NCBI GenBank assembly: GCA_023055425.1
Contig: JALGPY010000003.1
Span: 71,027,491 to 71,091,490, forward strand
DNA: 64,000 nucleotides
Direction of reading: 5' to 3'
DNA from: Linanthus parryae
Lineage: Eukaryota > Streptophyta > Magnoliopsida > Ericales > Polemoniaceae
Shown here: positions 12,601-24,314 of the stretch, in pieces
Position numbering within the stretch: the stretch's first letter is position 1
Layout: each line of letters begins with the position of its first letter
The notes under the pieces: generated by a model
What the model saw: only the letters and a program-made list of their open reading frames with translations
The model's database searches: none
Told to the model about the DNA's origin: nothing
Position numbers and translations under genes: made by a program

Positions 12601-13473
12601 ATGAGCTTGATGGGAGAACTGAATTTATATCTTGGACTTCATGTACATCAAATGAAGAAAGGAATTTTTGTGCATCAAGGAAAGTACACCCTGGACTTGT
12701 TAAACAAGTATAACATGTCACAGTCCAATGTTGTAAAGACCCCTATGAGTTCATCACTATCTTTAGACAAGGACACAACTGGTAAGAGTGTAAATCAGAA
12801 AGAATACAGAGGTATGATTGGTTCACAATTGTATTTAGCTGCTAGTAGACCAGATATTATGTTCAATGTGTGCACGTGTGCAAGGTTTCGGGCTGATCCT
12901 AAAGAAAGTCATTTAATTTATGTAAAAAGTATTTTTAGATATTTTAATGGAACCAAAGACTTGGGGCTTTGGTATCCAAGAAGGTCTAACTTTTTGTTAA
13001 GTGGATATTCAGATGCAGACTTTGCAGGATACAAAGTACACAGAAAGACTACTTCTGGATGCTGCTAGTTTCTTGGATCTTCATTGATAAGTTGGCATTC
13101 AAAGAAGAAGAATTCAGTGGCTCTATCAACTGCAGAAGCTAAATATATTGCAGGTGGAGCTTGTTGTTCACAGGTTTTATGGATTGCACAGCAGCTAAGA
13201 GATCTAGGATATGATTTCAGAAATGTGCCTATTAACTGTGACAATACAAGTGCCATTTCCATATCTAAGAATCCAGTCCAGCATTCAAGGACAAAGCACA
13301 TAGATGTGAGACATCATTTTCTTAGAGATCACACAGAAAAAAGTGATATTGTTCTATCTTTTATTTCTACTTCTAAGCAAATAGCTGATATTTTCACTAA
13401 ACCACTGCCATATGAGAGGTTTGCGTCCCTAAGGCTTGAATTGGGTATGTTAAACAAAGATGCATCGGTTTAG
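9634..13473 (+). pseudogene. Element B gag C-terminus, protease, integrase, reverse transcriptase and RNase H, broken
   Basis: The reading resumes after the duplicated GTTAC. A coiled-coil-like gag tail (to about 10040) is followed by an intact zinc knuckle (CHYCCKIGHVKVTC, 10064-10105). Protease has LDSGCSRHMSG near 10330. Integrase has HHCC residues at 10710-10850, then MDLCGP near 10900, SDHGREF near 11090 and QQNGVVERKN near 11190, so all three catalytic acids are present. Reverse transcriptase runs about 11990-12800 with YVDDIL near 12520. RNase H spans about 13010-13473, with SDADFAG, STAEAKY and CDNTSA. Frameshifts lie near 10040, 10260 and 10885; stops lie at about 10518, 10963, 11275, 11881, 11978, 12355 and 13066. 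Not functional. Confidence 0.88.
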
Positions 13474-13916
13474 GGGGAGTAAGTAGTTACTATGTGTATT
13501 ATCTGTGTGATTTCAAAGCCTTGAGATTATATTTTCTGGAGCCTTGAAAATATAGCTCAAAGCTTTGAAGTTTATGCATAAGTCTGAAACTTCTCAAAGC
13601 TTTGAACTACTGTTTCACTGCTTTGATGAGTGGATTTGCATTATCTTTAAAAACTGGATCATGAAAAATTTTGTGTTATATTTTTAGATAATTACATAAT
13701 CTTTTCAAATGATCAGAGATTTGATCAAAATATCTACAAATATCTTGAAAATCTTCTGAAATCTTTTTGCATGCAAATCTCCTACGTTTAGTCAAACTCA
13801 TCTACCTTCTTAAGCCAGCTTCAGGACTTATTTTCTCTCATTCTCTACTTCAATCTCTTTGTCTCTATCTCTATCACTCTCTCTCCATTCTCTCAATATC
13901 TCAAACCCTAACCCAA
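13474..13916 (+). other. Spacer between pol and the third ORF of element B
   Basis: Starts with a purine run (AGGGGGAGTAAG) right after the pol stop. It holds three copies of the CAAAGC(C/T)TTGA motif at 13511-13526, 13556-13570 and 13591-13607, then a pyrimidine-rich stretch before the ATG at 13917. No coding signal. Confidence 0.6.
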
Positions 13917-16048
13917 ATGGAGCGAAAATCTGAAAGGATCAAGCAGCTAGGTCAGACCTCCAACAAGAGGGTGAAGAGAAAAGCTAACAGGAGGATCACC
14001 ATTCATGGATCAGACTCAGAAGACACTGCTAGTGTTCATGAGACTTCTCCTCCTACAAAGAAGACCAAGAAAGGGAAGGAAGTTCAAGAAGAGGCTAGGG
14101 CTGGGTCATATTTAGAATATGCAACAGAGGAGGTGGTGAAAGAAAAGGGGAACAAGGATCAGGAGGAAGAGTCAAGCAAGAAGAAGAAAGAAGTGATTGC
14201 TGAAAAAGAAAAGAAGAATGTACCATATACAAAAGAGAAGAAGGCTGGTGACAAGAAAGTAAAAGCAACCCCAGAGAAGAAGGGTGAAGAAACCACTGAG
14301 AAAAAGAGGGTTAAGCATTGTGCAGTGAAAACCAATAAAGCCACAAACTTTGGTGAGAACCTCTTGCCTGAATCTTGGTTTGTTAATTCTGATGTCAAGA
14401 AGGTATGGATGGATGAGTATGCATCATCTAAAGTGTCTTTTTGTAGTCTGATCAGTTCTGATTTATTGGATATTTTAAACTTAGATTGCATTAAGAACTT
14501 GAAAAACTCATCTGTTGGAATTATGTTGAACCCACCTTCTGAAGCTTGCCCTAGGTTAACCAGACTGTTCTATTTGAATCTGTTTCAATAACTTGATGAT
14601 AGTGATAGATACATCCTTACTTCAAGAGTGGCTGGTGTGGAAATTAGGTTAGATCACAGGGTGTTGTCCAAAGTTTTTGGAGTGCCTGGGAAGTACAAGG
14701 TTGGTGACTATCCTGATAGAAAAGAAATCATAGAGAAAGCCAAATCCATGTTTTTCTTGGAGGGAGCCACTTCTGAACCCAAGCAGTTAACACATTATGT
14801 GTTTAACTGTGAAGCCAAAATCATATTTTCTATAACTATGAGATGTGTTGTCCCCAGGGAATACTCCAAAGAGTTGGTAACAGACAAGGTTTAAATCTTG
14901 ATGTATTTGATTTGTCAAGGGTTTGAAGTAGACCTTCCTGTTGTGGTGATGGAACACATGGTCTACTGTGGGACTAGGACTAGGAACCAATCTATACCCT
15001 ATGCCAATGTTCTACCATTTTTTTAAAACATTTTGGAGTGTCTTTGAAGGATGAAGATAAGATTACTAATATTTTTGGGATAGTTGATGAAGCATCCCTT
15101 CAAAGGATTGGGATTGTGTATACTGCTAAGGGAAAGTGGAAGTTCTATTCAGAGTTAAATTCTAATGAGCTAAAGGAAAAGGAGTTCATCAAACCTAGAG
15201 TTGCTTCAACCCCTAAGGAACCTGGTAATCAGGATTTCTCACAGATTATAGATACGATTGAGGTTCTAGAAGATAGTGTGGAGGGTTTGAGACAGGGTTT
15301 GTTTGACTTGTCGAATGACCTTACTAAGTTCAAAGGTATGGTGCTTAACAAGCTTGACCTGATCATCAAAGTCTTGGATCTGGAGAAAGTGCCTTCTTCA
15401 GAAAGCAGAGATACCAGCATTGATTCAGAGGAAGTTCCGGGAGAAGATCTCAAGAAACAGGAGAAGAAGAAGAAGAAGAAGAAGAAGAAGAAGAAGAAGA
15501 AGAAGAAGAAGAAGAAGAAGAAGAAGAAGAAGAAGAAGAAGAAGAAGAAGAAGAAGAAGAAGAAGAAGAAGAAGAAGAAGAAGAAGAAGAAGAAGAAGAA
15601 GAAGAAGAAGAAGAAGAAGAAGAAAGGTATTCATGTTGTTCTGACTTCAAAGGATTTCTTTGACCAATCAAAAGAGGAGGCAGATGATGAAGAAACTGCT
15701 GCAGATAAAGCCGAAAAGGAGGCTGGTGATCTAAACAAGTTGGTTGATGAGGTTGTTGAAAATATGCAGGATGAGGAAGCTCATGGAAAGAAAGCTGAAG
15801 AGCAAGGAGAAGAAGCTGAGGAACAGGCTGAAGATGCAGAAGTCTCAGAAGAAGAACAGGAGGAGACTCAGGGAAAAAGTCAAGGGAACAGCAAAATCGA
15901 CATGATCTTCAAATCCTTGAACCCATTCTATCTATTATTTCTACTCTTCTCAGTCTTGAAGCTTAGGTTATTATTCTTATTTTCTTTAAAAACTCTGAAC
16001 ATATCCAACATTTCTTCTACTCTTTTGATGAAAGTTAAAAAGGGGTAG
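13917..16048 (+). pseudogene. Element B third ORF (Sirevirus env-like / plant transposon protein type), broken
   Basis: Begins MERKSERIKQLG at 13917 after a CT-rich leader. The N-terminus is strongly basic and low complexity. The middle, about 14340-15060, has a globular pattern (CPRLTRLFYLNL, RVAGVEIRLDHRVLSKVFGVP) that resembles the 'putative plant transposon protein' family found downstream of pol in Sirevirus-like elements. Then come a coiled-coil-like segment (15200-15400), a long lysine run and an acidic glutamate-rich tail ending in a hydrophobic stretch near 15930-15990, which could be a membrane segment. Stops at 14589-14591 and 14892-14894 and a frameshift at a T run near 15020 break it. 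Such ORFs are often called env-like; no fusion function is shown here. Family assignment is from pattern memory and moderate. Confidence 0.6.
15461..15624 (+). repeat. (GAA)n triplet tract of about 164 bp coding for poly-Lys
   Basis: Roughly 54 perfect GAA/AAG triplets inside the third ORF of element B. In the ORF frame they read as lysine; the other frames give poly-Arg, poly-Leu or poly-Ser shadows, which are artefacts. Confidence 0.95.
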
Positions 16049-16268
16049 AAGATTACGTGTTATGTGTTTTTATGCTTTTTGTAGTTTTATGTTTTGAGGA
16101 TGTTTGGTATCTAGTTTTATTGTGTGTAATAAATTCTGAATCGGGTAGATGTTATCTATGCAATTCTGTGGTTTTTGAATTTATGTTCTGTGTTTTTTAC
16201 TACTGATTGTAAGTTGCAGGATATCTATATTCAGATAATGTGTTTTGTCTTTCATCAATGGGGGAGAT

Positions 16269-17741
16269 TACCAAGTCTGAAGCTCATGGACATTATATTA
16301 TGAAAATACAAGCAGAGAGCTTAGTTCCTTGATGATGAAAGCCAGAAACACAAGCATAAGAAATTGCTAAGTACTACAGCTTCAAAGCTTTGAGTTACAG
16401 TAGCAGTTCCTATATGCTGAGTTATCTAACTGTTTTGTGCAGGTTTTGGTTATGTTTTCATGATGATATGGTTTCATTATTTAATTATATTCAGCAATCT
16501 AAGTTCTAAGTTGATCATTGCAGGACTAAGTTGGATTGAAAATCCAATGTTCATTCTGTTGAAGATTAGCAGGCAAAGCTTTGAGATATTCAAGTGACTC
16601 CTTTTGCTAAGTTCAACTAACCATCTTTCTGTATGCAGATGGATTCAGTAATACTTAGATCTTGTTACATGTTGTTTATTGTCTATTATTATGAACTCTA
16701 TATTGATTACTTGATATATTCATGAGATTGAATATACTTGTTAACTCACAACTGTCAGCAGACAATACTAGCATATTTTTCTCATTAATTGTTATCTTTT
16801 GTTTCAAACAGATCTTTTTGCTAGATTTTATTGTTATTTGTTTGATCTTGTTTGCTAAGTATTTTCAGGTTTTTTCGAAACTCCAACGTCCATAAACAGA
16901 TCAACAATGCATTCAAATTAATTTGTTGACAGAAGCTTATCAGATAGGAGATATTTTAGGAATTTTGTTCCTGAACTCTCAAGTCAGTTGCAGACTGAGA
17001 TCAACTACTTAAATTTCAATTGCAGAGTTTTATAAGAAATACAGAGGTCGTGGTTTTGAATAGGGAAATCAACTGGAAAGATCAATTTCATATAGCTCTT
17101 CAAATCATTCAGGAATTCAACTCAAGCAGACTGAAGATCATTCAATTTCAGAAGAACTCTTCCAGGCTTTAAACAGCTTATCTTTTCTGAGTTCTTCTTT
17201 CTGTACTCAATTGTATTATTTATTCTTCATCTCTAAAACCTCACTAAACTTAGTAGTTTGGTTGTTCAAGTGAACAACAATAGATTCTTATTGTTTCAAC
17301 AGATTGTAGCATGTAACTAGATAGGTTGGGAACCACAAGCTGTATAAGTGTAAGGTAGCTCACTTAGGCTTGAGATCTGGGGCTAAATCAGGGTTATTAA
17401 TAAGAAGTTGTGTTTGAATCCTGGAGGGATTAGATCCCTCAGGCAGAGACTAGGTCCAATTATGACTGAACTCTGTAAAATCTCAGTGTTCTTGCTATTT
17501 ACTTTTGTTGCATTCTTACAGTTTAAATTGGAAGTTTTAAAGCTTTGTAGCTTTCCAATTCTCAAAGCTTTTAAGACTCTATACTCTGTTGCTATATCTT
17601 TAAGCTTCTCAAAATCCTTTCAAAGCTTTGACATATCAACAGTTTGTTCTACTAAAGTTTCAAAAACTTGAGTTCTGGAAAAAGCTAGCATACTCTATTC
17701 AACCCCCCCCCCCTTCTAGTGTATTATTATACCTGTTTACA
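16269..17741 (+). repeat. Probable 3' LTR of element B
   Basis: A polypurine tract TGGGGGAGAT (16259-16268) follows the third ORF. The segment after it has no coding content and ends with a poly-C run and TTCTAGTGTATTATTATACC, as Sirevirus LTRs commonly do just before their terminus. The first bases read TACC where TG is expected, possibly a decayed TG. CAAAGCTTTGA motifs occur at 16379, 16572, 17535, 17559 and 17618. Both boundaries are estimates because the partner LTR is outside the window. Confidence 0.5.
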
Positions 17742-17867
17742 CCTACATTACACACTTTCATGTAATACAAATGAAGACGTACTAATAACAATTTCAAGTA
17801 GCGCAACATAAGACCTGCATTTCATTCCTAGGTTATTTCCCTTTGTGAATTGCGCATGTAGTTAGTA
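17742..17867. other. Unassigned 126 bp between elements B and D
   Basis: I see no gene and no repeat match within the window. It may be remnant host DNA or the decayed start of the D LTR. Confidence 0.4.
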
Positions 17868-18953
17868 TGAATATTGTTCTGGCTAGAATATTTATTTTAT
17901 TATTTATGGAGATATTTAATATAATGAAGTCATTACATTGCAATTGTTGTTTATCCTTAATGATTCCTAATCAATTATATTGGTTAGTATGATGATCACT
18001 ATTGCATGGAGACTAGTATGTGGGTAGATGTATATGGAGATATCAAATCTAACACATGGGTATGCATTAGGAGTAATGGGATACTGGATTGACCCACCAC
18101 GAGAAGGCAACATGGGAGTTATGTGAATGTCACAAGTGCTTCTAGTAGTGACAATGGTGTTGTAGTCCTTTGACTTGAAGTCACTAGATGCTCTACTTGT
18201 GGATTATCATGATTTGACATCATCAAATGTTACACCGTAACTGGTTAACTATAAAGATGATGATCGGACATGATAGGAAGCGAGATGAGAGATTATAGTA
18301 TGTAGAGGGGATTTGTCCCTTCCACATAACGGGATTATCTATCCAGGGCCATTTGATGAGTAGTACTTATTAGATGTCTGGCCAGTCTAAGATAAATCAA
18401 TATATGATATTTTTTGTTATCTGTTGAGATAAGTCTATTCCCAGGATCGAGAAGCTATGGATTGGATTTACGAGTGTGACATCTGTTTCTCGTGTCGTAT
18501 CCAGATATTGTGACAAAGGGACAACACAACATGGTAACATTTGTCACATAGGTTTGTCAGATCACTAATTATTTCTAATAGTTGGGTAGCATTGATGTGT
18601 TGCTAGACACAACTCAATGTTTGTAATTGGTACTGCCAATGTAATCTGAACCTGAAGGGTCACACACCAAAAACGATTAGACTGGATATAGATGTTAATT
18701 AGTTGGAGTAATTAACAAATAAAAGGATCAAGGATCAAAGTGCAACAACATGCATATTTATTTGGACTAAATATCAATTAACTTATCCGTGTAACGACGG
18801 GATTAGTATTGGGTAAACTTTGTAAGTAAAAAGGAGTTATTAATTATAAAATGCTAGACCAAGCCTATTATTTCATCAGATGAAATAATCAGAGCAGAGA
18901 GAAAGAGGACAAACCCTAGAGGCCGACAACACCAAGAGGAGTGTGGCTCCCTT

Positions 18954-20368
18954 TGTAGGGTTTTGATTCATGGATGCGCAACGGAAACACAAACAAACAT
19001 AAACCATGCAAAACCCTCCAAGGATCACAAGTCAAGAGACATAACGATGGTAAGAGAAGAAATCAATAACACACCTTAGGGTTTCTCCTTTGATGACTTC
19101 AAACGCGAATTGTGTCACGTTCTCTATAGTTGATCCACGCCTAGAGTTGAATACTAGATCTTCTAATCCTTGGTGCTAGCCCGGAAAGAGGAAGAGGAAG
19201 AAGAATCACGCAAAACGAGACGAGACAAGGAGGTTTCGGCCTCCTTGTGGCCGACGGGGACGTGCGGCGACAAAGGGGGCGGCGTTCTCCTCTTTGCTTG
19301 CTTGCTCTCTCCTTTTGTTCTCTCCCACTCAAGTTATGATCAATAAGGTCATAAGTGTTGGAAGGAAGGAAGGAGTGTCCTTTATATAGTCCAAAAAATC
19401 CTTGCCAACTACCTAAAGGACCTATTCTAGTCCTACTAGAATTCAATTTAGTCCCTTCTTTGAAAATTAGTCCTACTAAGTTTGCAAGGTGTTGCAAAGT
19501 GATCCTTCTAATTAATTAATTCCCAAATATAGCTCAACTCTATATAGCGTGTGACCCAATAGGTTCTATCTAGTTGGTAGCAACAATTTGCTAATATGGA
19601 GCGGTTCCTAGCAAAACATCCATTCTAGCCAACTAATAGAATAGTCATCTTGACAAACCTTGTACAAGTAATTATCTCATCCCTTTGTCTCAATATCCGG
19701 ATTGGACACGAGACATACAAGTCACACTCGTATATCCAAACTACAGTTTCTCGATCCATGGGAATAGCCTTATTCGTGCAAATAATATCAATATCCCATA
19801 TTGATTTATTTGAGTCTGGCCAGACATTCTATAAGCACTATCCCTCGAGTGGCCTAGGATATTTTCTCCCGTTATGTGGGAGGGACAAATTCTATCTACG
19901 TCCACTACGATCTCTAATCTTGTTTCTTATTGTATCCGGTACACGCCTTTATAACTACCCAGTTACGGTGTAGCGTTTAACGCTACCAAAATCACAATAA
20001 TCCACAACTAGAATATCTAGTGACTTCAAGTCTAAGGATGACAATACCATTGCACCGCGAGAAGCACTTGAGACTTAACATAACGTGTATGTAGCCTTCT
20101 CGTAGATGGGCCAATCCAGTGCGCCATTACCCTTAATGCACACCTATGTGTTGGATCATGATATCTCCATATCAATCCGACCCCATACTAGTCTATAGAT
20201 GATTGTCCCATTAATCATTATACTGGACTAGGGATATTTAAGATAAACAACACAATTGTAAATCTAAGGACTTCATTATATTAAATATCCAATAAATAAT
20301 AAATGAAATTTCTAGCCACAAATAAATTCATACTAAACTAGATTTCCTCTAGGGCATCTATTCCAACA
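18954..20368 (-). repeat. LTR of element C (downstream copy)
   Basis: 1415 bp, TGTAGGG...CCAACA. TATA box TATATAAA is the complement of 19381-19388. The palindrome CAAGGAGG-TTTCGG-CCTCCTTG lies at 19226-19247. It adjoins a polypurine tract identical in layout to that of A. Confidence 0.92.
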
Positions 20369-20382
20369 GTCTCCCACTTGCA

Positions 20383-23300
20383 CTAGAGCCAATCTGGCGC
20401 ATCTCGTATTCCCATACTTCTAGTGTGCCCTTCATGCTTCCACTGCGCAAGCGGCTTTGTAAGCGGGTCTGACAGATTCTCATCTGTAGGAATCTTGCAT
20501 ATCCGAACGTCTCCTCTATCGATAATATCTCGAATAAGATGGAACATCTTGAGCACGTGCTTGGATTTCTGGTGCGACCTGGGCTCATTTGATTGCGCGA
20601 TCGCCCCAGTGTTGTCACAATAAAACTCTACTAGATCCGCAATGCTAGGAACCACACCAAGTTCAGAAACAAACTTTCTGATCCAAACAGCTTCCTTTGC
20701 TGCGCCATTTGCAGCAATGTACTCAGCCTCTATTGTAGAATCAGCCACCGTCTCTTACTTGGAACTTTTCCAGCTCACCGCTGCTCCATTCAGGAAAAAC
20801 ACATATCCCGACTGTGATCTAAAGTCATCTCTGTCGGTTTGGAAGCTTGCAACAGTGTAACCCCTTACACGCAACTCTTCCTCACCGCCAAATATCAAGA
20901 AGGCATCCTTAGTTCTTCTCAAGTACTTTAGGATGTTCTTGACTGCAATCCAGTGACTCTCACCCGGATTGGATTGGTATCTGCTTTTCATACTCAAGGC
21001 ATATGACACATCTGGTCTAGTACATAACATGGCATACATGATAGATCCTATGGCCGAGGCATAGGGAATTCTACTCATGTGTTCCTTCTCAATCTCATTG
21101 GAAGGAAAACCACTCTTCGAAAGAGTGATTCCATGTGACATGGGCAAGAATCCCTTCTTGGAATCTTGCATGTTGAACCGCTTCAACACCTTGTCAATAT
21201 ATGTACTTTGACTTAGGCCTAGCAGTCTCTTAGATATATCTCTATAGATCTTTATACCGAGTATATAGGCTGCTTCCCCTAAGTCCTTCATTGAGAAACA
21301 CTTCCCTAGCCAATCTTTAATAGATTGCAGCATGGGAACGTCGTTTCCAATGAGTAGTATGTCATCCACATACAAGACCAGAAAAGCTACAGAGCTCCCA
21401 CTAACCTTCTTGTACACACAAGACTCATCTTCGTTTCTGATGAAGCCAAACTCTTTGACTACTTCATCAAAACGTCGATTCCAACTCCTAGAAGCTTGCT
21501 TCAATCCATAAATGGATCGTTGCAGCTTACAGACTTTGTTGGCTTACTTTGGATCTTTAAAACCCTCCGGCTGTATAATATACACGTCCTCGAGGAGATT
21601 CCCATAAAGGAATACTGTTTTGACATCCATCTGCCAAATCTCATAGTCATGGTATGCTGCAATCGCAAGTAGGATTCGGATGGATTTGGTCATAGCAACT
21701 AGTGAAAAGGTTTCATCATAGTCAATACCATGAATCTGTCTGAATCCTTTAGCCACCAATAGGCCCTTATAGGTAATCACATTACCATCCATGTCGATCT
21801 TCTTCTTGAAGACCCACTTGCACCCTATGGGCCGCGCCCCTTCGGGTGGTTCCACCAAATTCCATACTATGTTGGTATACATGGATTCCATCTCGGATCT
21901 CATGGCCTCTAGCCACTTCTGAGAGTCTAGGCCTTTCATGGCCTCTTCATAGGTAGTAGTCTCATCATCTATGAGCATCGTGTCACCGGAATCGGTCACG
22001 AGAAGTCCATACCTCTCAGGTTCCTGGCGCACTCTACTAGATTTACGAAGCTCTTGTGTTACCAGAACAGGCTGTTCCACAACTGTTTGTGGTTCCTATT
22101 CATGTTCCATAATCGGTTCAGTGATTTGTGGTTCTTGAATCTCTTCAACTTCTACAGTCCTCCCACTTGCTTCTGTAGAGACAAACTCTCTTTCTAAAAA
22201 CACGCCGGTCCGAGCAACAAACACTTTGTTCTCGGTTGGATTGTAGAAGTAGTAACCCTTAGTTTCCTTAGGGTACCCCACAAACTTACACTTATCCGAT
22301 TTTGGCCCTAGCTTGTCTGATTGTAAACGTTTTACATAGACATCGCATCCCCAAATCCTCATGAACGACAGTGTGGGACGCCTCCCACTCCACATCTCAT
22401 GTGGTGTCTTCATGACTGATTTAGATGGAACACGGTTAATGGTGAAAGCTGCACTTAATAGAGCGTGGCCCCAAAACGATATTGGAAGATCGGTTTGACA
22501 CATCATAGACCGAACCATATCCAATAGGGTTCGATTCCTCCTCTCAGACACGCCATTCTATTGTGGCATTCCGGGTGGAGTGAGTTGGGACACGATCCCA
22601 CACTCTCTAAGATAGTCGTCAAACTCTTGGCTCAAGTACTCTCCTCCACGATCCGATCGTAGAGCCTTGATACTTTTTCCAAGTTGCTTCTCGACTTCAT
22701 TCTTGAATTCTTTGAACACTTCAAAGGATTCGGATTTGGCCCTCATGAGGTACATAAATTCATATCTACTGTAATCATCAGTAAATGTAATGAAGTAGAC
22801 GTAACCGCCCCTGGCAGGCGTGGCAAATGGTCCACACACATCAGCATGTATGAGTGCCAATTGCTCACTAGTCCTCTCACCTTTATTATTGAAAGGGGAC
22901 TTTGTCATTTTTCCCAATAAACAAGCCTCACATGTCTCATATGATTCAAAATCAAATTAGTCTAGTAGTCCATCCTTATGGAGTCTAGATACACGTTTCT
23001 CATTTATGTGGCCTAAATGACAGTGCCATAAATAAGCAGGATTTAAATCATTTATTTTAATCCGCTTGGTATTAATGTTGTAGACATGATTGCTTAGATC
23101 AAGGACATACAGTCCATTAAATAATTGCGCACTAAAATAGTGAATATTATTCAAATAAAAGGAACAAAAATTGTTCTTTATTGAAATAATAAAACCTTCC
23201 TTGTCCAAACAAGAAATAGAAATAATGTTTCTGCTCATAGCAGGCACAAAATAGCAATTATTTAATTCTAAAACTAATCCTGAAGGCAGAGATAGCTCGC

Positions 23301-24314
23301 ACATGCCCACGGCCAACGCATCAACTTTTGCTCCATTCCCAACGCGCAAATCTATATCCCCTTTAGCCAATCTTCTACTTCTCTTTAGATCCTGCACATT
23401 TCGACAAATGTGAGATCCACATCCAGTATCTAATACCCATGATGTAGAGACAGTTAAATTGACATCTACATTAAAAATACCTGGTGGTGGTGGAATCACT
23501 ATTTCAAGCCTCTTGTCCTCCACATATTTTGGACAATTCCTCCTCCAGTGTCCAGGCTGACTGCAGTAGTGACACTCACCTTTAGTCACACCTTTGGAAA
23601 TGCCACCAACAGGCTTAAGGGCAGGTTCCTTGGACTTGGAAACTAACTTTCCTTTGCCCTTGGAGGATGAGGCAAACCTTTTGCCCTTTCGTTTCTGCAC
23701 CATCATAATAGCCTTGCCCTTACCCTTGTTGATGCTTTGTTCAGTTGTCCTCAACATATTGAGCAAATCTGGCAGTGGTTTCACGATCTCGTTCATGTTA
23801 TAGTTCATGATGAACTGTCCATAACTCTCGGGCAACGATTGCAACACGAGATCGGTTGCCAACTCTTGGCCGACCGGGAACCCTAGTCGGGCGAGATTCT
23901 CCAAGTACCCGATCATACGGAGTACATGGGGTCCCACCGGGTTCCCTTCTGCCAGATGACACTTGAAAAATGCCTTAGAGACCTCATACCTCTCAACCCT
24001 TGCCTGCTCTTGGAAGAGCTGCTTCAGATGCTCGATCATATCGACAACATTCATGTTTTCGTGTTGCTTCTGAAGATCTGAAGTCGTGGTGCATAGCATA
24101 AGGCAGGCGGCATCATTAGCGTCATCAACACGCTTTTGATACGCCTTTACGACTGCAGGTGTTTGGTTCTCTGGACCTGCTGGAACATGCTCCTCTATTG
24201 CGTACAGTTTCTTCTCTTGCTTGAGTACCAATCAAGGAAGTTGGTTCCAGAGAGCTTGTCCTTCTCAAGAACAGAACGTAGGGAATGTTGTGAACTCGAT
24301 GAGTTGTTTGCCAT
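20383..24314 (-). pseudogene. Element C gag-pol polyprotein, multiple stops and a gag deletion
   Basis: The ATG at 24314 starts MANN... as in A. A deletion near 24225 removes part of the SGTNFLDWYRNLR region and shifts the frame. Downstream, in order on the - strand: gag, intact zinc knuckle CHYCSQPGHWRRNC, protease LDTGCGSH, integrase (HADVCGPF, LRSDRGGEYL, then SERRNR), reverse transcriptase with YVDDIL, and RNase H. In-frame stops lie near 22945, 22556 (Trp codon to TAG), 22080 (CAG to TAG), 21543 and 20752 (CAA to TAA). The frame is otherwise kept to the terminal APDWL and stop at 20383. It is close to A throughout, so both descend from one family. Confidence 0.9.

Larger units (their letters stand above)
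1..17741 (+). mobile_element. Sirevirus-like Ty1/copia retrotransposon B, decayed, 5' end outside the window, split by element A
   Basis: Order on the + strand is gag, (nested element A), rest of gag, protease, integrase, reverse transcriptase, RNase H, then an additional ORF after pol and a long 3' LTR-like segment. That order, with a long ORF beyond pol and an LTR near 1.5 kb, is typical of Sireviruses (SIRE1-type copia elements). The window opens inside gag, so the 5' LTR and primer site are not visible. The gene is broken by several stops and frameshifts, so this copy is dead. The right boundary is a best estimate: no partner LTR is available for comparison and I found no target duplication. 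Confidence 0.75.

Noticed and set aside
13474..13490. AGGGGGAGTAAG after B pol as the polypurine tract bordering the 3' LTR
   Set aside because: A third ORF and another GGGGGAGAT tract follow at 16259-16268, so the LTR most likely starts there.
15420..15671. Poly-Arg, poly-Leu and poly-Ser frames
   Set aside because: They are shadows of the GAA triplet tract in other frames.
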